Source: Clostridiales bacterium
GTDB taxonomy: Bacteria; Bacillota; Clostridia; Lachnospirales; Lachnospiraceae
Assembly: GCA_012839295.1 (NCBI GenBank)
Contig: DUNO01000018.1
Location: 1 to 62,927, forward strand
DNA: 62,927 nucleotides
Direction: 5' to 3'
In this document: positions 53,663 to 61,720 of the stretch, in pieces
How the letters are laid out: the number at the start of each line of letters is the position of its first letter
How positions within the stretch are numbered: the stretch's first letter is position 1
Made by a program: the position numbers and the translations under genes
The notes under the pieces: generated by a model
What the model was told of the DNA's origin: nothing
The model's input: the letters and a program-made list of their open reading frames with translations, nothing else
Database searches by the model: none

Positions 53663-55366
53663 TTATTCCTGCTCCTTTCCATGAGCCTGGCTATAATCCA
53701 CATGTAATAGCTCGTGGACCCTGCCCCTCAGGATACCGTTATAAAGTGACATCATCAGCGGATTCTCTTCAGCGAATTTGATATTACACATCTTGTCAGC
53801 CGCATACAGGCCTTTACCACGGTTTTCTCTTACCTTTGTCTCTGCAAAGGGCTGGCCTGCGCCGCAGACACAGCCGCCGGGGCACGCCATCACTTCCACA
53901 AAGTCATAATGGGCTCCTGCTTTTATCCTGTCAATTAAGAGAGAAGCGTTCTTCAAGCCGCTGGCTATCGCGATCTTAACCTCTCTGTCTCCATACATTA
54001 CGGTGGTTTCCTTAACGCCCTTCATACCTCTGACGCCTGTATAGGAGATGGATATCAAGGCCCCCTTGGACTTATCTGCGGATAACCGGCGCAGCACCGC
54101 TTCCGTTACACCGCCCGTAACGCCGAAGATTACGCCGGCACCGGTCATGGTTCCAAAGGGCATATCCACAGCTTCCGGCTCAAGCTCGTTAAATAATAAG
54201 CCTGATTCCTTGATCATCTGGATTAATTCCTGGGTGGTGATGACATAATCCACATTGGGCTTACCTTCCACCTTGAATTCCTCCCTCCCCGCCTCATGCT
54301 TCTTCGCGGTGCAGGGCATAACTGCCACATGAACATGGCGGCGGCTTGAGTTTCCGGACTGATCCTTGACAATGGCTGCCAGCATCTGCATCGGGGAGCG
54401 GCAGGTCGATACGTTTGGCAGCAGCTCCGGATAGTTCTTCTCGCAATACTGGATCCAGGCAGGACAGCAGGAGGTGAAAAGAGGGATGTTCCCATTGCTT
54501 TGCAGACGCTTAAGGAATTCACTGGCTTCCTCCAGCACAGTTAGATCCGCACCGGTGCTTGTATCATAAATCTCATCAAAGCCCATCCGGCGGAGAGCCG
54601 CAACGATTTTCCCCATGGCATTCTCATCCGCTTTCATGCCCATTTTCTTGCCGAGGCCGACACGCACTGCCGGGGCGATCTGAACCGTTACCTTTGTACC
54701 TGCATCATCCAGGGCCTGCCATACCTTCTGGGTATGATTTTTTACTACGATTGCTCCCGTCGGACATACTGCAGCACATTGTCCGCAGCCGACGCAATTA
54801 GTCTCTGCAATCGGAATCTCAAAGGCTGTGCTGATGGTCATCTTGGAACCCCGGTGTGCAAAGTCAATTGCGCCCACGTTCTGGATCTCATTGCACATCC
54901 TTACACAGTCACCGCAGAGGATGCACTTGTTGGAATCTCTTGTGATGCATACGGAAGAGTCATCCAGCTTTGGCTGCTCCGCCGTATTCGGGAAACGGAC
55001 CCCCGTAATATTGAATCTCATGGCCAGATCCTGGAGCTTGCATTTTCCATTATTGCTGCAGGTTGTACAGTCGCGGCAATGGTTCGCCAGCAACAGCTCC
55101 AGGATGTTTTTACGATACCTGCGAAGGCGATCTGTATTTGTCTTGATATTCATGCCTGCTTTGGGAATCGTGGAACAGGCTGCATCTATGCCGCCCCATT
55201 CATTTTCAATCATACACATACGGCAAGCACCATAGATGGAAAGCTCTGAATGATAGCAGAAGGTTGGCATCTTAATTCCGGCTTTGCGGATTAATTCAAG
55301 AAGGTTTTTCTCCCCGCCGATTTCAACGGGTATACCATCAATTGTCATTATATTTTTCTTATCCAT
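53663..55366 (-). CDS. hydA: [FeFe] hydrogenase catalytic subunit (HydA)
   Basis: About 567 residues. Clusters in order are an N-terminal [2Fe-2S] domain (TFCYHSELSIYGACRMCMIE), a His/Cys3 [4Fe-4S] motif (NHCRDCTTCSNNGKC), two ferredoxin motifs (CILCGDCVRMC and CVGCGQCAAVCP) and the H-cluster domain (FTSCCPAWIQYCE, MPCTAKKHE, ACPGGCVCGAGQ). It reduces protons to H2. GGAGG precedes the ATG at 55366. With HydB and HydC it forms an NADH-linked, probably electron-bifurcating enzyme. Two hairpins lie between hydB and this gene. Confidence 0.93.
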   Translation of the reverse strand: MDKKNIMTIDGIPVEIGGEKNLLELIRKAGIKMPTFCYHSELSIYGACRMCMIENEWGGIDAACSTIPKAGMNIKTNTDRLRRYRKNILELLLANHCRDCTTCSNNGKCKLQDLAMRFNITGVRFPNTAEQPKLDDSSVCITRDSNKCILCGDCVRMCNEIQNVGAIDFAHRGSKMTISTAFEIPIAETNCVGCGQCAAVCPTGAIVVKNHTQKVWQALDDAGTKVTVQIAPAVRVGLGKKMGMKADENAMGKIVAALRRMGFDEIYDTSTGADLTVLEEASEFLKRLQSNGNIPLFTSCCPAWIQYCEKNYPELLPNVSTCRSPMQMLAAIVKDQSGNSSRRHVHVAVMPCTAKKHEAGREEFKVEGKPNVDYVITTQELIQMIKESGLLFNELEPEAVDMPFGTMTGAGVIFGVTGGVTEAVLRRLSADKSKGALISISYTGVRGMKGVKETTVMYGDREVKIAIASGLKNASLLIDRIKAGAHYDFVEVMACPGGCVCGAGQPFAETKVRENRGKGLYAADKMCNIKFAEENPLMMSLYNGILRGRVHELLHVDYSQAHGKEQE

Positions 55367-55396
55367 TAATATTCCTCCACATGATCTTGAAAAACG

Positions 55397-55458
55397 TAAC
55401 ATGAAATCCCCGGATTTCATGTTATCGTCCTTTTCAAGTGAGAAAATTTATTTCTCAC
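55397..55458 (-). other. Tandem intercistronic hairpins between hydB and hydA
   Basis: Two perfect inverted repeats occupy the 105-nt gap. GTGAGAAA/TTTCTCAC (55438-55458) is followed on the minus strand by TAACATGAAATCC/GGATTTCATGTTA (55397-55424), which ends in CGTTTTT. The second resembles an intrinsic terminator and could reduce hydA expression relative to hydB and hydC. Confidence 0.6.
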
Positions 55459-55471
55459 GGTCTTCCATATA

Positions 55472-57346
55472 CTACTTTTCCATGATTGCTTGGAAGGGAC
55501 ATGCCGTAATGCAGGCACCGCATTTGATACATTTTGCCTGATCTATTATAAATGGTTCTTTTACCTTTCCCGTAATTGCATTCACCGGACAGACCCTGGA
55601 GCATTTGGAACAGCCCTTACATAAGGCCGCTTCAATCTCAATTACCTTCAGCTTCTGGCAGTTACCGGTAGGACAGCGCTTTTCGAAGATATGTGCCTCA
55701 TACTCGTCACGGAAATATTTAATGGTACTTACTACGGGGAAGGCCGCTGATTTACCCAGTCCGCAGAGCGCCGTCGAAGAAATGGTATCTGCCAGCTCCA
55801 GGAGCAAGTCGATATCTCCTTCCTCACCCTTTCCTTCTACAATCCTTTCAAGAATTGCCAGCATCCTCTTGGTACCCTCACGGCAGGGCACACATTTACC
55901 GCAGGATTCATTCTGGGTAAAGTTCATGAAGAAACGTGCCACCTCAACCATACAGGTATTCTCATCCATTACTACAAGGCCGCCGGAGCCGATCATTGCG
56001 CCGGCCTTCTTAAGGGAATCAAAATCCAGGGGCAAATCCATATGCTCTTTTGTCAGGCATCCGCCGGAGGGACCGCCGATCTGGACCGCCTTGAATTTCC
56101 TGCCATCCCTCATACCGCCGCCGACATCAAAGATGATTTCCTTTAAGGCGGTTCCCATGGGAACCTCGATCAGACCCGTATTTTCAATATTGCCTGTCAA
56201 GGCAAAGGCCTTGGTGCCGGGGCTGTTCTCCGGCCCGACCTGCTTGTACCAGGCTGCACCGTTAGTGATGATCAGAGGCACATTGGCATAGGTCTCAACA
56301 TTGTTCAATACTGTCGGCTTATCAAATAATCCCTGCTCCACGGTTCTGGGTGGCTTCACCCTTGGCATGCCGCGCTTTCCTTCAATGGAAGCCGTCAAGG
56401 CGCTGCCCTCACCACAGACAAAGGCTCCGGCGCCGCGGTTAATATGCAGCCTGAAGCTAAAGCCCGTACCAAGGATATTATCTCCCAGCAGGCCGTACTG
56501 CGTTGCCTGTTCAATGGCTGCCTTTAACCTGCTGACTGCCATAGGATATTCCGCACGCACATAAATATAGCCCTCGCTTGCACCGCAGGCCAGCCCTGCA
56601 ATCATCATGCCCTCCAGCATCCTGTGGGGATCTCCTTCCATGATGCTCCGGTCCATAAATGCTCCCGGATCTCCCTCATCACCGTTGCACACCACATATT
56701 TCTTTGCTTCCTTCTGGCGCTTAACCTGGGACCATTTGCGTCCCGTCGGGAAACCGCCGCCCCCTCTGCCCCGGAGGTTGGATTCTGAGATTTCATCCAC
56801 GATGTCATCCGGTGACATTTCAAATAATGCCTTTTCCAAGGCTGCATAACCTCCAATGGCAAAGTATTCATTAATCGAGGTTGCATCAATCTGGCCGCAG
56901 TGGTCTAGTACCGTACGGGTCTGTTTTTTATAAAATGGAATATCATCCTGCTTTTTATAAACCTTGCCATCCTTCTGATAAGCAAGTCTTTCCATATGCT
57001 CCCCGGCTATAATTGTCCTTTCAACAATCTCCTCACAATCGGCAAGCTGAATTCTTGTATAGAGCCATCCCTGGGGCTCGATGCGGATCAAGGGACCCAT
57101 TTCACAAAAACCGTGGCAGCCGCTTTTCTTCATTCCGACGGAAGTCCCGTGGGGCTCTTTTTCAAGCGTGACGGAACATATAACCTTCTTTTCCTTTAAA
57201 ATTTCCGTTAACCGGTCAAAGATCTCCAGGGCTCCGCTGGATACACATCCCGTTCCCGCACATACCAGGATCTTCTTCGTCTGCAGCCCAAGGGACTTTC
57301 CATAGACGGAACGTACATTGATTAAATCGTCTCTCGTTTTAAGCAT
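55472..57346 (-). CDS. hydB: NADH-binding hydrogenase subunit (HydB, NuoF-like)
   Basis: A 624-residue flavoprotein. It begins with a thioredoxin-like [2Fe-2S] region (CAGTGCVSSG and CHGFCEMGP). The FMN/NADH domain follows (GRGGGGFPTGRKWSQVKRQ, GDEGDPGAFMDRS), then the [4Fe-4S] motif CGKCVPCREGTKRM and two C-terminal ferredoxin motifs (CKGCSKCSRVCP and CIKCGACITACP). It oxidises NADH and passes electrons toward HydA. Its ATG overlaps the HydC stop by one base, so they are coupled. Confidence 0.93.
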   Translation of the reverse strand: MLKTRDDLINVRSVYGKSLGLQTKKILVCAGTGCVSSGALEIFDRLTEILKEKKVICSVTLEKEPHGTSVGMKKSGCHGFCEMGPLIRIEPQGWLYTRIQLADCEEIVERTIIAGEHMERLAYQKDGKVYKKQDDIPFYKKQTRTVLDHCGQIDATSINEYFAIGGYAALEKALFEMSPDDIVDEISESNLRGRGGGGFPTGRKWSQVKRQKEAKKYVVCNGDEGDPGAFMDRSIMEGDPHRMLEGMMIAGLACGASEGYIYVRAEYPMAVSRLKAAIEQATQYGLLGDNILGTGFSFRLHINRGAGAFVCGEGSALTASIEGKRGMPRVKPPRTVEQGLFDKPTVLNNVETYANVPLIITNGAAWYKQVGPENSPGTKAFALTGNIENTGLIEVPMGTALKEIIFDVGGGMRDGRKFKAVQIGGPSGGCLTKEHMDLPLDFDSLKKAGAMIGSGGLVVMDENTCMVEVARFFMNFTQNESCGKCVPCREGTKRMLAILERIVEGKGEEGDIDLLLELADTISSTALCGLGKSAAFPVVSTIKYFRDEYEAHIFEKRCPTGNCQKLKVIEIEAALCKGCSKCSRVCPVNAITGKVKEPFIIDQAKCIKCGACITACPFQAIMEK

Positions 57347-57822
57347 TATAGTTCCTCCTTCAGCGCTTTTAAAAGCTCCGTGGCTTTATCCGGTGTCATA
57401 GCCGGATATACCTTGTCATTTACGGTAATGACCGGTGCCAGTCCACAGGCTCCCAGGCAGGATACTGTCTCAACGGTAAAGCTAAGATCCTCTGTGGTTG
57501 CCTTTTTATCCGATAAACCAAGATCCTTGCGAAGCCTTTCAAGGATCGGTATTGACTTTCTTACGTGACAGGCGGTACCGTCACAGACCTTAATTACGAA
57601 TTTGCCCTTTGGCTCCAGGGAGAAATTCTCGTAAAAGGTGGCCGAGCTGTAGATTCTTGCTTCACTAATCCCAAGCTCTCCTGCCAAATAGGGGAATACC
57701 TCCCTCGGTAAATAGCGGTAATGCTCCTGGATTCCCTGCAGGATTGCTATGATTGCACTTGGCTTGCGGCCCAGCCCATCTATAATGCCGTCCACAACCG
57801 TGAAATCAAATGTCTGGTTCAT
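57346..57822 (-). CDS. hydC: Hydrogenase subunit HydC (NuoE-like [2Fe-2S] protein)
   Basis: A 158-residue subunit. The [2Fe-2S] ligands are in KVCDGTACHVRKS and SCLGACGLAP, and the N-terminal helical part (LGRKPSAIIAILQGIQEHYRYLP) is complete. GGAGGAAGG lies before the ATG. It is the first gene of the hydCBA operon. A G/C-only hairpin (57839-57855) sits just upstream of the ribosome binding site. Confidence 0.92.
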   Translation of the reverse strand: MNQTFDFTVVDGIIDGLGRKPSAIIAILQGIQEHYRYLPREVFPYLAGELGISEARIYSSATFYENFSLEPKGKFVIKVCDGTACHVRKSIPILERLRKDLGLSDKKATTEDLSFTVETVSCLGACGLAPVITVNDKVYPAMTPDKATELLKALKEEL

Positions 57823-57838
57823 TTCCTTCCTCCATTCC

Positions 57839-57855
57839 GCCGCCAGGAAGGCGGC
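57839..57855 (-). promoter_or_regulatory. GC-rich leader hairpin upstream of hydC
   Basis: The arms GCCGCC/GGCGGC with a 5-nt loop end about 17 nt before the start codon, next to the ribosome binding site. It may stabilise the mRNA 5' end or affect translation initiation. Confidence 0.4.
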
Positions 57856-57910
57856 ACATCATCTTGTAAAGCATCTGAAATTCAAGTCTTTCTGCTGATT
57901 TTTTTCATGA

Positions 57911-57943
57911 AAAATGGCTGTGGCCTTTTACAGCTACAGCCTT
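57911..57943 (-). terminator. Intrinsic terminator after the alcohol dehydrogenase gene
   Basis: The arms GGCTGT/ACAGCC with an inner AGCTGT-type stretch are followed by ATTTTT on the minus strand, about 95 nt past the stop codon and upstream of hydC. Confidence 0.6.
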
Positions 57944-58038
57944 TCAAAAAGGTTCATAAAAGCGGGTATGAGGCTCCTATGATAATATTTCAAATCAATA
58001 ACATGTTTGCGTTGGCGACACAATTAACAGGTTATGGA

Positions 58039-59214
58039 TTAGAAAGCAACTTCAGTATTGTAATAGCAGCAATACAATAATTTTTCCATTACCTCAGGGG
58101 TAATAGCCCTCGGGTTGGAGCCGGTACAGGCATCGCCTACTGCCAGCTCTGCCACCTTGGGAAGCTTCTCCAGGAATTCCTTCTCATCAATTATTCCGCC
58201 CTCGTATTCCTTAATGCAGGATGGAATATCCAGTAATCTATTTAAATTATCAATATGCTTAATCAATGCATCCGTACTTGCTTCCAGGCCGAGGAAGGCA
58301 GCGATTTCGCAATATCTCTTATCAGCGGCTGCATCCTTGGAGTTATACTTGATAACCTTAGGAAGGTACATGGCATTTGCACAGCCATGGACGATATGTC
58401 CGCCGGAATATGCCGCGCCGGTTTTGTGTGCCATGGAATGGACAATACCAAGTAAGGCGTTGGAGAAGGCCATACCGGCGAGGCACTGGGCATTGTGCAT
58501 TTTTGCACGCGCTTCCATATCCCCATGATAGGATTTTACTAAATTCTCGCTTACCATCTTAATTGCATGAAGGGCAAGGGGATCGGTATAATCGCAATTT
58601 AAGGTTGAAACATAGGCCTCTACCGCATGGGTCATAGCATCCATACCGGTATGGGCGGTTAACTTTGCCGGCATGGTCTCTGCCAGCTCCGGATCAACGA
58701 TTGCCACGTCCGGTGTAATGTTAAAGTCAGCCAAGGGATATTTGACTCCCTTTGCATAATCTGTAATTACTGAAAATGCAGTAACCTCGGTAGCTGTACC
58801 GGAAGTGGAAGGGATTGCACAGAACTTTGCCTTTGTACGAAGAGCCGGGAAATTGAAGGGAATGCAAAGCTCTTCAAAGGTAGTATCCGGGTATTCGTAA
58901 AATGCCCACATAGCCTTTGCAGCGTCAATAGGGGATCCACCACCGATGGATACGATCCAGTCCGGTTCAAAAGCACGCATCGCAGCCGCACCCTTCATTA
59001 CGGTTTCAACAGAGGGATCCGGTTCAACACCTTCAAAGAGCCGGACTTCCATGCCCGCTTCCTTTAAGTAAGCTTCCACCTTATCCAGGAAGCCAAAGCG
59101 TTTCATGCTTCCTCCGCCGACAACTATAATTGCTTTCGTTCCTTTTAATGTCTTTAATGCATCAAGGGAGCCCTTACCATGGTAAAGATCTCTCGGAAGT
59201 GTGAATCTAGCCAT
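58039..59214 (-). CDS. Iron-containing alcohol dehydrogenase
   Basis: A 391-residue NAD(P)H-dependent enzyme of the group III family. The N-terminal Rossmann part has IIVVGGGSMKRFG and IVSIGGGSPIDAAKAM. Metal ligands fit the family spacing at Asp192, His196, His259 and His273. Likely reactions are reduction of acetaldehyde, butyraldehyde or another aldehyde, which would recycle NADH in fermentation. AAAGGAG precedes the ATG. A 570-nt stretch rich in repeats separates it from etfA. Exact substrate is unknown. Confidence 0.9.
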   Translation of the reverse strand: MARFTLPRDLYHGKGSLDALKTLKGTKAIIVVGGGSMKRFGFLDKVEAYLKEAGMEVRLFEGVEPDPSVETVMKGAAAMRAFEPDWIVSIGGGSPIDAAKAMWAFYEYPDTTFEELCIPFNFPALRTKAKFCAIPSTSGTATEVTAFSVITDYAKGVKYPLADFNITPDVAIVDPELAETMPAKLTAHTGMDAMTHAVEAYVSTLNCDYTDPLALHAIKMVSENLVKSYHGDMEARAKMHNAQCLAGMAFSNALLGIVHSMAHKTGAAYSGGHIVHGCANAMYLPKVIKYNSKDAAADKRYCEIAAFLGLEASTDALIKHIDNLNRLLDIPSCIKEYEGGIIDEKEFLEKLPKVAELAVGDACTGSNPRAITPEVMEKLLYCCYYNTEVAF

Positions 59215-59256
59215 TTTTACAATCTCCTTTACTGATTTTATTGACCTTTATACTAT

Positions 59257-59424
59257 GTATTTTTTAGGTATCTCATTTCTGGATTTCATTTCTATATTTT
59301 GTTTCTATAATTCTAGGTCTAAATTCTGTGTCTTACTTCATGTCCATATTTTATATCTGTGCTTTATGTCTGCACTTCGTGTCTGTACTCCGGATCTGTC
59401 TTTTCTTCTGTATTTCGTTGATCC
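59257..59424. repeat. Degenerate 13-bp tandem repeat array (about 12-13 units)
   Basis: Eleven successive blocks of exactly 13 nt (59257-59399) match a plus-strand consensus near ATTTCATGTCTGT (minus: ACAGACATGAAAT). A 12-nt and a 13-nt degenerate unit follow. The period is kept though the sequence has diverged. The array ends about 30 nt before the ribosome binding site of the alcohol dehydrogenase gene. Confidence 0.8.
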
Positions 59425-59471
59425 TGAATTGTCTTTATTTTAACAATGTCTATGGTATTTGTGAAATGCAA

Positions 59472-59509
59472 AATCCTTATATCGATATTCCATTATCGAT
59501 ATAAGGATT
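59472..59509. repeat. Palindromic element, copy 1 (16-bp perfect arms)
   Basis: The arms AATCCTTATATCGATA/TATCGATATAAGGATT flank the centre TTCCAT. The inner 24 nt are identical to the copy at 59718-59741. Confidence 0.8.
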
Positions 59510-59614
59510 GCGTTTAAGTGAAGTATTTAATTACATGGCAATTAAGCTGGTTACTTGTCCCTTTAGTTCATATTGGATAGGAATCACCGCATATCAGCTA
59601 AGGATTCATTCAAA

Positions 59615-59639
59615 ATATCAGTATTCCATTACTGTATAT
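59615..59639. repeat. Palindromic element, diverged copy
   Basis: The same TTCCAT centre is flanked by CAGTA/TACTG and outer ATAT/ATAT with one bulged base. Both arms differ from the other copies in a compensating way. Confidence 0.6.
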
Positions 59640-59717
59640 GCATCTGGCAAATTCCATATACTTACTAAATTAGCTCCAAGCCCAAACCTGGATTTTCCAT
59701 TCCCATTCCAATTCGTC

Positions 59718-59741
59718 ATATCGATATTCCATTATCGATAT
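59718..59741. repeat. Palindromic element, copy 2 (9-bp perfect arms)
   Basis: The arms ATATCGATA/TATCGATAT flank TTCCAT, in the same orientation as the other copies. It lies 43 nt beyond the etfA stop codon. Confidence 0.75.
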
Positions 59742-59783
59742 ACCCCCTGCGTTAATGAAACCTTCCGCTGAAGCCCAACCTAG

Positions 59784-60794
59784 CTATTTAGCGGACTTAG
59801 CCGCTTTTATCTGATCCGTTAGCAAGGGAAGTATCTTATTCAGGTCACCGACTACCCCGTAATCAGCCACATCAAAGATTGGCGCGCTTTCATCCTTATT
59901 GATAGCAACGATGAAGTCGGATTCCTGCATCCCCGCAAGGTGCTGTATCGCTCCTGAGATACCGATTGCAAAGTATACATCCGGCCTTACGGTCTTTCCC
60001 GTTTGTCCTACCTGGCGGTCCTTCTCCACCCAGTTTGCATCCACCGATGCCCTGGAGGAGCTGACGGTACCGCCTACAGCCTCTGCCAGGTCCTGGAGCA
60101 GGGCGAAGTTCTCCTTCGAGCCCACGCCACGTCCGCCGGATACGAGGATCTTAGCATCCTGGATGTCTATTTTATTGGATTCCTTTTTGATGACCTCCAA
60201 TATTTCCACGTATTTATTATTCTTTTCAAAGACAGGCTTGAATTCAACCACCTCTGCCTTAGCCCCCGGATCCTTCTTAGCCTTCTGCATCACGCCAGGG
60301 CGTACCGTAGCCATCTGGGGACGGTGCTCCGGGCTGAGGATGGTAGCCATCAGGTTCCCCCCAAAGGCCGGGCGGGTCATCCTAAGGTTCTTTGTTTCCT
60401 CATCCACCTCTAATTTCGTGCAGTCTGCCGTAAGTCCTGTCTTTACCCTTGCGGATACCCTGGGAGCAAGGTCACGGCCGATGGAGGTAGCCCCGTACAG
60501 AACCACTTCCGGCTTAAATTCCTTGATTACCTCCGTCATGGCATGGGTATACGGCTCCGTCGTATATTCCCTGAGAGCCGGGTCATCCACAACGATAACC
60601 CTGTCCGCACCATAAACGGCTAATTCATCTACCAACGCTTTTATCCCGTCTCCCAACAGCACTGCAGTCACATCCGTATCCAGATCCTTCGCCAGCTCCT
60701 TTGCTTTTCCGACCAGCTCGAAGGAGACACCTGTAATGCTTGCATCAACCTGCTGTACAAAGACAAACACACCTTTATATTCTTCTAAGTTCAT
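59784..60794 (-). CDS. etfA: Electron transfer flavoprotein alpha subunit
   Basis: About 336 residues. The C-terminal FAD-binding domain is visible in LVSGGRGVGSKENFALLQDLAE, VGQTGKTVRPDVYFAIGISGAIQHLAGM and VAINKDESAPIFDVADYGVVGD. GGAGGTAGG lies before the ATG at 60794, so the four-residue extension is not used. It follows etfB with a 57-nt gap. With EtfB and the acyl-CoA dehydrogenase it can form a bifurcating crotonyl-CoA reductase complex, as in other butyrate producers. Confidence 0.92.
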   Translation of the reverse strand: MNLEEYKGVFVFVQQVDASITGVSFELVGKAKELAKDLDTDVTAVLLGDGIKALVDELAVYGADRVIVVDDPALREYTTEPYTHAMTEVIKEFKPEVVLYGATSIGRDLAPRVSARVKTGLTADCTKLEVDEETKNLRMTRPAFGGNLMATILSPEHRPQMATVRPGVMQKAKKDPGAKAEVVEFKPVFEKNNKYVEILEVIKKESNKIDIQDAKILVSGGRGVGSKENFALLQDLAEAVGGTVSSSRASVDANWVEKDRQVGQTGKTVRPDVYFAIGISGAIQHLAGMQESDFIVAINKDESAPIFDVADYGVVGDLNKILPLLTDQIKAAKSAK

Positions 60795-60851
60795 TCCTAC
60801 CTCCACTGTATCTTTCCTCTATATCTTTTCTTGCACCATACCACAATCCGC

Positions 60852-61637
60852 CTAGAAAACAAACTTCTCCTTCAGTTTCTCCACAATCGCCTCTGCCGCT
60901 TCCTGGGGATCTAAGCCTGTCGCTTTTACTCCTGCCGGCTTCACGCTGATAGGCCAGGACTTTGCCACCTTCGTCGGCGAGCCCTTCAACCCGATGACCT
61001 GATCCTCGATCTCGATATCCGCCCGGGTCAGTACAGTGACTTCCTTTTCACGGAAGGCATCAAAAATGCCGCCAGGCGTCATATACCTGGGCTTGTTCAT
61101 CTCTCCAAGCGCTGTAATCAGGCAGGGCATCTGCACCTTGACCATATGGTAACGGTCCTCATACTGGCGCTTTACAATCAGGGAATTGCCCTCCAGCCTG
61201 ATGTCCTCCGCATAGGACACGTTGGGGATCCCCAAGTGCTCTGCGATCTGGGGGCCGACCTGGGCCGTATCCCCGTCAATGGCCTGACGGCCTGTAATAA
61301 TCAGGTCATATTCCATTCCCTTGATTGCCGCGGCAATGGTAGATGAGGTAGCCAGGGTGTCCGCCCCTCCGAATGCCCTGTCAGAGATCAGGTACGCCTT
61401 ATCCGCGCCCATCGCCATTGCTTCCCTGAGCATCACGTCAGCCTGGGCAGGGCCCATGGAGACCACCGTCACCTCTGCGCCGGTCTGATCCTTGATCGCC
61501 AGGGCTGCCTCCAGGCCCGCCTTGTCATCCGGGTTCATGATGCTGGGCACGCCCTCTCGGATCAGGGTTCCAGTGGCAGGATTAATTTTTACTTCATTGG
61601 TATCCGGGACTTGTTTTATACAAACGATTATCTTCAC
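60852..61637 (-). CDS. etfB: Electron transfer flavoprotein beta subunit
   Basis: A 261-residue partner of EtfA. Family motifs are KIIVCIKQVPDTNEVKINP, MNPDDKAGLEAALAIKDQ, AYLISDRAFGGADTLATS and GRQAIDGDTAQVGPQIAEHLG, which contact the flavin and nucleotide. The start codon is GTG behind GAGGAGAG. It lies 78 nt after bcd, a gap that contains part of a perfect 10-bp hairpin. Confidence 0.92.
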   Translation of the reverse strand: MKIIVCIKQVPDTNEVKINPATGTLIREGVPSIMNPDDKAGLEAALAIKDQTGAEVTVVSMGPAQADVMLREAMAMGADKAYLISDRAFGGADTLATSSTIAAAIKGMEYDLIITGRQAIDGDTAQVGPQIAEHLGIPNVSYAEDIRLEGNSLIVKRQYEDRYHMVKVQMPCLITALGEMNKPRYMTPGGIFDAFREKEVTVLTRADIEIEDQVIGLKGSPTKVAKSWPISVKPAGVKATGLDPQEAAEAIVEKLKEKFVF

Positions 61638-61697
61638 TTTATGCTCTCTCCTCTTCTTATAATAACGATCATTTGGCCGTCAGGCCACGGTGTCGGA

Positions 61698-61720
61698 TGT
61701 GAAATGCTATGCATTTCACA
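61698..61720 (-). other. Perfect hairpin overlapping the bcd stop codon
   Basis: The 10-bp arms TGTGAAATGC/GCATTTCACA with a 3-nt loop include the bcd stop. No T-run follows. It may protect the bcd mRNA from 3' decay or be a protein-binding site. The arms are too far apart for a standard Rex operator. Confidence 0.6.

Larger units (their letters stand above)
59215..59783. other. Repeat-rich intergenic region between etfA and the alcohol dehydrogenase gene
   Basis: About 570 nt without a gene. It contains a degenerate 13-bp tandem array, three related palindromes with a TTCCAT centre, and no credible open reading frame. Both flanking genes are on the minus strand, so the region could be a leader, a silencer or a mobile remnant. 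Confidence 0.6.

Noticed and set aside
59899-60615. A 238-codon plus-strand open frame opposite etfA
   Set aside because: It is antisense to a clear etfA gene, and its amino acid composition reflects the complementary codons. No family similarity is visible.
61698-61720. Rex operator near bcd
   Set aside because: Rex sites have TTGTGA and TCACAA half sites 6-8 nt apart. Here the halves are further apart and the dyad sits in a stop codon, so a hairpin is more likely.
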